9,332 bases of DNA from Tepidisphaeraceae bacterium (lineage in GTDB: Bacteria > Planctomycetota > Phycisphaerae > Tepidisphaerales > Tepidisphaeraceae). Location: NCBI GenBank assembly GCA_025450555.1, contig JANWHF010000096.1, forward strand, positions 1 to 9,332. The letters run 5' to 3'. The position numbers were made by a program, and so were the translations under genes. The notes beneath the pieces are model-generated. The model saw only the letters and a program-made list of their open reading frames with translations. It searched no databases and was not told the origin of the DNA. Positions within the stretch are counted from its first letter, which is position 1, and every line of letters begins with the position of its first letter. Of the stretch, positions 5,813 through 9,332 are shown in pieces.

Positions 5813-8101
5813 TTACTCGCTGAAAGGTCTTCGTCGGCCGGCGAGGGTGTCCTGAATGTCCGATTTGATTCGGGCGAGGCTGTCTTTGTCGTTGGCTGCG
5901 AGTTTCAGATTCGGGTCGCTCTGGGCAGCGTCGATAAGCTTCGTCGCATCGGCCAAGGCCAGGCGATTGATTGGCCTGTCCTGGTTGGCGCCGCCGGCGG
6001 TGGCCAGTTCATCGGCGCGATTTCGGATGGCGGCGCTGAGCCCGCGGAAAGCGCTCTCATTTCTAGCCGATTCCTCCCGCGCGAAACGAACTGCCTGGTC
6101 ATATTCCTTAGCATCAAGCAGGGCCTTCATCAGCTGATTGACCAGTGTCAGCGTGACCTGATTCGGCTGGATCAGCGCGCCCGGCGGCTCGTAGTGATCG
6201 AGTGCCTGGCGAAACAGAACTGCGGCTCGCTGGGGGTTCTTCAGGTCCATGTACGTCTTACCAGCAGTCTGCTGGTAGCTGGCAAGATTGTCCAGCAGAT
6301 CTTTGCGCTTCTGCGAGTCTGTTGCGTTTTGTGCATCCAGTTGGAGCTTATTCATGATCGCCTCCAGCACAACGATCTGGCGGTCGGGCTGGTTCTGGAG
6401 CTGATCGACCCAGTATTGCAGGGCGCTTGCGCTTTGAGCAGTGCGGAGCGATTGCTGAAACACGTCCCAGGCCTTGGCGCGCACGTTCTTCTCCAGTTCG
6501 TTGGCCACGGTGGACTCGTCATAGATGGCCCGGGCAACGCTTTCAAAATTCCCGATTTCGCCCAGGCCTTCGATAGCCGCGATACGCACTTGCGGAGAAC
6601 CTTCGTTTGAGAGCTTCTGAGCCATCTGGTAGGCCCAATTGGGATCATGCAGTTCGCCCATTGCATGAAAGGCAGCGATACGCAGTTCAGGGTGCGGATC
6701 GCTCAGCAAGGGCAGATATTTGCTGGCATAACTCGCTTCGCTCAGTGGCCCCATTGCCTGTACATAGATCGCCTGCAGCTGCACGCCATCCGGACGATTG
6801 GAATTGGCCGCACGCTGAGCGGCAATCCACAATTGGCCGGCGCCCTGGGCGCGCATGTCCGCATCATCGGCTGCAATTAAATCCAGCGCATCGGCCACCT
6901 TCGACGCCACTGCCAGCGCGATCGCCGGGGAGTTGAGCCTTTGTTCCAGAAAACCGACGGCTCGCTTGTCGTGCAATTGGCCGATCGATGCGACCAGCAC
7001 CTGCTCAACCGCCGGGTCGGGTTCCTGGGCGGCTTGCGTGATCAAAACCGGCAGCGCGCCTTCAATATTGAGCTTGGCGAGCGTCTCGGCGGCGCGCTGG
7101 CGAACGGTGGGATCGCTGTCGCCGACGAGTTCTTTGATTTTTGCATGGGCTTCAATGGTCGGATAGGTCTGGCCCCCGAGGAAGGCATTGTTCACCAGAT
7201 CGATGCCGTTGGCGCGTAGAGTCGGATCGCCGCTGTTGAGGTATTGCAAGATCAGCGATTTGACGGCTGCTTCATCTTTTCGCTGCTGGGCGTCGGCATA
7301 GAGCTTGTCGAGAATCGCCTTGAGGGCGGCTTCGGTGCCGTTTGTGGATCGAAGTTGCGATTCCTGGTGAGCCGAGCGGCTCTGAAGAACCTGTTCGCGC
7401 CAGGCGATGTCATTGAGGCCTTGCCGTTGGGCGCTCCATTGCCGCCAGCCCGGGTAGTTGTGATTCAGATCGGCCCGGCCGGTCATCTGAATGAGCGCAT
7501 CATTGGCGGCCAAGCCGACCGCAGATCGCGGGTCATTTAGCAACCCCACCAGCGTATTGGCGACGGTTTGATTGACCACATTGCCCAGGGCGCGAATGGC
7601 CGAGTCGCGGATTGCCGCCGGAAGCGCCGAATCCTGCGCGGTGGCCAGGAGCGTCTGCTGAGCCCGGAGATTGCCGGTGGCGGCAAATCGACCAAGGGCA
7701 GCCGCAGCGCCCTCGGCAACCGTCCGATTGCCCATCAGGCTCGCCATCCGCTCTTCAAAGCGGGGCTCCGGATCGGGCGCATCGGCCAGCGCGCGGGCGA
7801 TGGAAAGCTTTGCCGGATCCATCGCATTTCCCGGTTCGGTCAATACCTGCGTGAGAATCGCGTCGGCATCTGAAGTGTGGCGCGAAACCAATCGCCTCGC
7901 GGCTTCATCGCGGATGGTCGTGGTGGAATTGGCGCTGGTGAGTTCGGCTCTGAGATGATCAAGATTTTCTTGAACGAGCTGACCGGCTGGAGGCAAAGTC
8001 GAATCGGCGGTATAGGCGCGGGGCGCGATGGCCAGCAGAATTGCCGCCACCATCATGCTGACCCACCGGACTTTCGCCACCGTCGAACCCCGACTTTCCA
8101 T
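5813..8101 (-). CDS. Exported HEAT-repeat protein with TPR-like C-terminal region, function unknown
   Basis: The longest frame starts at 8170 (785 residues). I prefer ATG 8101 (762 residues) because it places a normal signal peptide at the start: a basic n-region, the hydrophobic core VSMMVAAILLAIAP, then a likely cleavage near AYTA-DS. The start is uncertain, since neither ATG has a clear ribosome-binding site. In the 785-residue numbering, HEAT-like alpha-helical repeats cover about 85-230, 310-430 and 485-575. The clearest are DPTVRQRAAETLAKL, then HPELRIAAFHAMGEL and SPQVRIAAIEGLGEI. After the first block comes a T-G then W-x-x-W segment (T230, G231, W242, W245), a pattern often seen after HEAT repeats in planctomycete-type proteins. 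Residues 635-705 resemble TPR helices (AAVLFRQALDHY; YDQAVRFAREE). No catalytic motif is seen, so it is probably a periplasmic or surface scaffold. It converges on the mutase gene with a 12-bp gap. Confidence 0.85.
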   Translation of the reverse strand: MESRGSTVAKVRWVSMMVAAILLAIAPRAYTADSTLPPAGQLVQENLDHLRAELTSANSTTTIRDEAARRLVSRHTSDADAILTQVLTEPGNAMDPAKLSIARALADAPDPEPRFEERMASLMGNRTVAEGAAAALGRFAATGNLRAQQTLLATAQDSALPAAIRDSAIRALGNVVNQTVANTLVGLLNDPRSAVGLAANDALIQMTGRADLNHNYPGWRQWSAQRQGLNDIAWREQVLQSRSAHQESQLRSTNGTEAALKAILDKLYADAQQRKDEAAVKSLILQYLNSGDPTLRANGIDLVNNAFLGGQTYPTIEAHAKIKELVGDSDPTVRQRAAETLAKLNIEGALPVLITQAAQEPDPAVEQVLVASIGQLHDKRAVGFLEQRLNSPAIALAVASKVADALDLIAADDADMRAQGAGQLWIAAQRAANSNRPDGVQLQAIYVQAMGPLSEASYASKYLPLLSDPHPELRIAAFHAMGELHDPNWAYQMAQKLSNEGSPQVRIAAIEGLGEIGNFESVARAIYDESTVANELEKNVRAKAWDVFQQSLRTAQSASALQYWVDQLQNQPDRQIVVLEAIMNKLQLDAQNATDSQKRKDLLDNLASYQQTAGKTYMDLKNPQRAAVLFRQALDHYEPPGALIQPNQVTLTLVNQLMKALLDAKEYDQAVRFAREESARNESAFRGLSAAIRNRADELATAGGANQDRPINRLALADATKLIDAAQSDPNLKLAANDKDSLARIKSDIQDTLAGRRRPFSE

Positions 8102-8198
8102 CACCCCGTCGCGCCGCTGAATTTTCGTCTGCTCCGACGATTGATGCGCCGCCATGCTCCGCCTTTGCATTCATCGTCGCGGGGGCCAAACTTACCGT

Positions 8199-8204
8199 AT
8201 TCTA
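8199..8204 (-). promoter_or_regulatory. Possible -10 box for the HEAT-repeat gene
   Basis: TAGAAT on the minus strand matches 5 of 6 consensus positions and would start transcription at about 8192. It lies 22 nt before the ATG at 8170 and about 91 nt before the ATG at 8101. No good -35 box stands 16-18 bp upstream, so the call is weak. Confidence 0.2.
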
Positions 8205-8370
8205 CGCCTGCGCAAAAGCACTTGAGCGCGACGACACAGGGAAGGTTTGCATCGGTCGTGCGAGATGGAACGGCTCGACGCGCCCGCGAGCTAATCCAAC
8301 GTCCTGTAAACTCCCGCCGGGCACCCCAGCAAAATCATAAAAAACATTCGCCGGAATGGGTGCAGTGGAC

Positions 8371-8398
8371 TTGCCAACGAATTGGCCCGACGTGTAAA
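8371..8398 (+). promoter_or_regulatory. Possible sigma-70-type promoter for the TPR gene
   Basis: TTGCCA (8371-8376), a 16-bp spacer and TGTAAA (8393-8398) match the consensus at 5 of 6 and 4 of 6 positions. Transcription would begin at about 8405, giving a leader of roughly 47 nt before the ATG at 8452. It was seen by eye only. Confidence 0.3.
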
Positions 8399-8451
8399 TT
8401 GGACGCGTCAACGGGACAATTTTCGCGTCGACTGACCTTGAAGCGATCGCC

Positions 8452-9332
8452 ATGAATCAATGGGACGACGCAGAGCGACGGGTGGAACGGGCGCAGGAGC
8501 TGTTCGAACAGCGGCGCTGGGCGGAGGCTCTGGAGGAACTCCGCGCCGCCACCTCCATCAACCCCTATAACGGCGGGTGGTTCTTCAACATCGGCCTCAC
8601 GCTCGATGAAATGGAGCGCTACGACGAGGCCATCGAAGCCTATCGCCGGTCGATCGACATCGACTCGAATGATCTTCAGGCCCTTCAGCATCTGGGCATC
8701 GATCTGCACCGCATCGGCAATCTTTCCGAAGCCTTAAGCACCTTCGAAAAGATGGAATCGATCGACTCCTCGCATGAGTCGTCCTATTGCCATCGAATCA
8801 TCACCTACAGCGATCTGGGAGAGCATGAGAAGGCCGAGGAGATGTTCTACCTCGCCCGGCTCTATAAAGAACATTGCCCGCACTGCTATTACAATATGGG
8901 CTGTAGCCTGCGCGATCGCGGCCAGTTCGACAAAGCGATCTACTGCTGGCAGAAAGTGCTGGATCTGGACGAGAATTATCCCGAAGTCCAGATCCGAATT
9001 GCCGAGGCCTATTGGGGCAAGGGCGAACTGGAAGCCGGCCGCCAGCATTATGTGATCGGCCTGCGACAGGATCCCGGCAACACCGACACGCTGCTCGATC
9101 TCGGCGATCTTCTGAGCGAAATGGGGCGCATCGACGACGCCGGCGAGAAATACCGCCAGGCGATCGAACTGGCCCCCGATGAGCCGGCCCCGCATTTCTG
9201 CCACGGGCAATGGCTGCTTCGCCTCGAGCGCAACGCCGAGGCGGCCGACGCCTTCGCCCGCGTGCTCCATCTCGATCCCACTTATCCCGGCGCGCATCTT
9301 CGGCTCGGCGAGCTCTATTATCGCCAGCGCGA
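8452..9332 (+). CDS. Tetratricopeptide-repeat (TPR) protein, N-terminal part
   Basis: The frame from ATG 8452 stays open to the window edge (293 complete codons), so the protein is truncated on the right. It is built from consecutive 34-residue helix-turn-helix TPR units covering about residues 10-290. The pattern is W/L-A/G-Y-A-P, as in GGWFFNIGLTLDEMERYDEA (41-60), HCYYNMGCSLRDRGQFDKA (144-162) and TLLDLGDLLSEMGRIDDA (213-230). No signal peptide or membrane segment precedes the repeats, so a cytoplasmic adaptor role is likely. A CPHC pair (142-145) with Cys151 and Cys165 nearby is slightly unusual for a TPR array and could bind metal or be incidental. Nothing shows what domain, if any, follows the array. 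No clear Shine-Dalgarno is present. Confidence 0.87.
   Translation, partial: MNQWDDAERRVERAQELFEQRRWAEALEELRAATSINPYNGGWFFNIGLTLDEMERYDEAIEAYRRSIDIDSNDLQALQHLGIDLHRIGNLSEALSTFEKMESIDSSHESSYCHRIITYSDLGEHEKAEEMFYLARLYKEHCPHCYYNMGCSLRDRGQFDKAIYCWQKVLDLDENYPEVQIRIAEAYWGKGELEAGRQHYVIGLRQDPGNTDTLLDLGDLLSEMGRIDDAGEKYRQAIELAPDEPAPHFCHGQWLLRLERNAEAADAFARVLHLDPTYPGAHLRLGELYYRQR

Larger units (their letters stand above)
8171..8451. other. Divergent intergenic region between the HEAT-repeat and TPR genes
   Basis: I see no gene here. The region should contain the promoters of both divergent genes. It holds one compact hairpin, CATTC-GCCG-GAATG, at about 8345-8358. This is flanked by longer-range arms, GCACCC and GGGTGC, that could close it into a larger fold with an A-rich bulge. 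No U-tract follows, so it is not an evident terminator. Confidence 0.4.

Noticed and set aside
8734..9297. 187-codon minus-strand frame opposite the TPR gene
   Set aside because: The plus strand shows regular TPR repeats across the same stretch, so the minus frame is a shadow.

Overview
The window looks like a chromosomal segment of a GC-rich, motile Gram-negative-type bacterium. My best guess is a planctomycete, possibly of the Phycisphaerae. This rests on the overall style: large HEAT and TPR proteins, an H-T-H-I-W type family-2 amidohydrolase, and weak or absent Shine-Dalgarno sites. No rRNA or other decisive marker is present, so the assignment is tentative. There is no sign of mobile elements, CRISPR arrays or tRNA genes.

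Layout, left to right. (1) Positions 1-570, minus strand: the N-terminal 190 codons of an amidohydrolase-2 family metal-dependent hydrolase, cut by the window edge. (2) Positions 571-871: a non-coding leader with two hairpins and a possible promoter. (3) Positions 872-1988, minus strand: prfB (peptide chain release factor 2), whose full reading requires a +1 programmed frameshift at an in-frame UGA. The plain open frame starting at 1936 is therefore not the true gene start. (4) Positions 1989-2510: a long non-coding region whose right half, 2238-2510, folds on paper into several strong hairpins and an 8-bp pseudoknot. It also contains a tiny ORF with a near-perfect Shine-Dalgarno, and it forms the leader of the next gene. 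(5) Positions 2511-3944, plus strand: flagellin, followed by a perfect 14-bp hairpin terminator. (6) Positions 4041-4408: non-coding, with hairpins ending in a second, classical U-tract terminator at 4221-4259. This is a candidate small RNA or attenuated leader. (7) Positions 4409-5800, plus strand: phosphomannomutase/phosphoglucomutase. (8) Positions 5813-8101 (longest frame to 8170), minus strand: an exported HEAT-repeat protein of unknown function, convergent with the mutase across only 12 bp. (9) Positions 8171-8451: a divergent promoter region. (10) Positions 8452-9332, plus strand: the start of a TPR protein that runs off the right edge.

How the genes may work together. The flagellin and the sugar-phosphate mutase lie in the same direction but are separated by two terminators, so they are probably separate transcripts. 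A role for the mutase in glycans on the flagellum or cell surface is only an inference from proximity. prfB is expected to be autoregulated by its own frameshift. The most unusual part of the window is the 5' leader of flagellin. It is long, highly structured and carries its own short translated element, which suggests post-transcriptional control of flagellin. The second is the terminator-ended non-coding interval upstream of the mutase.
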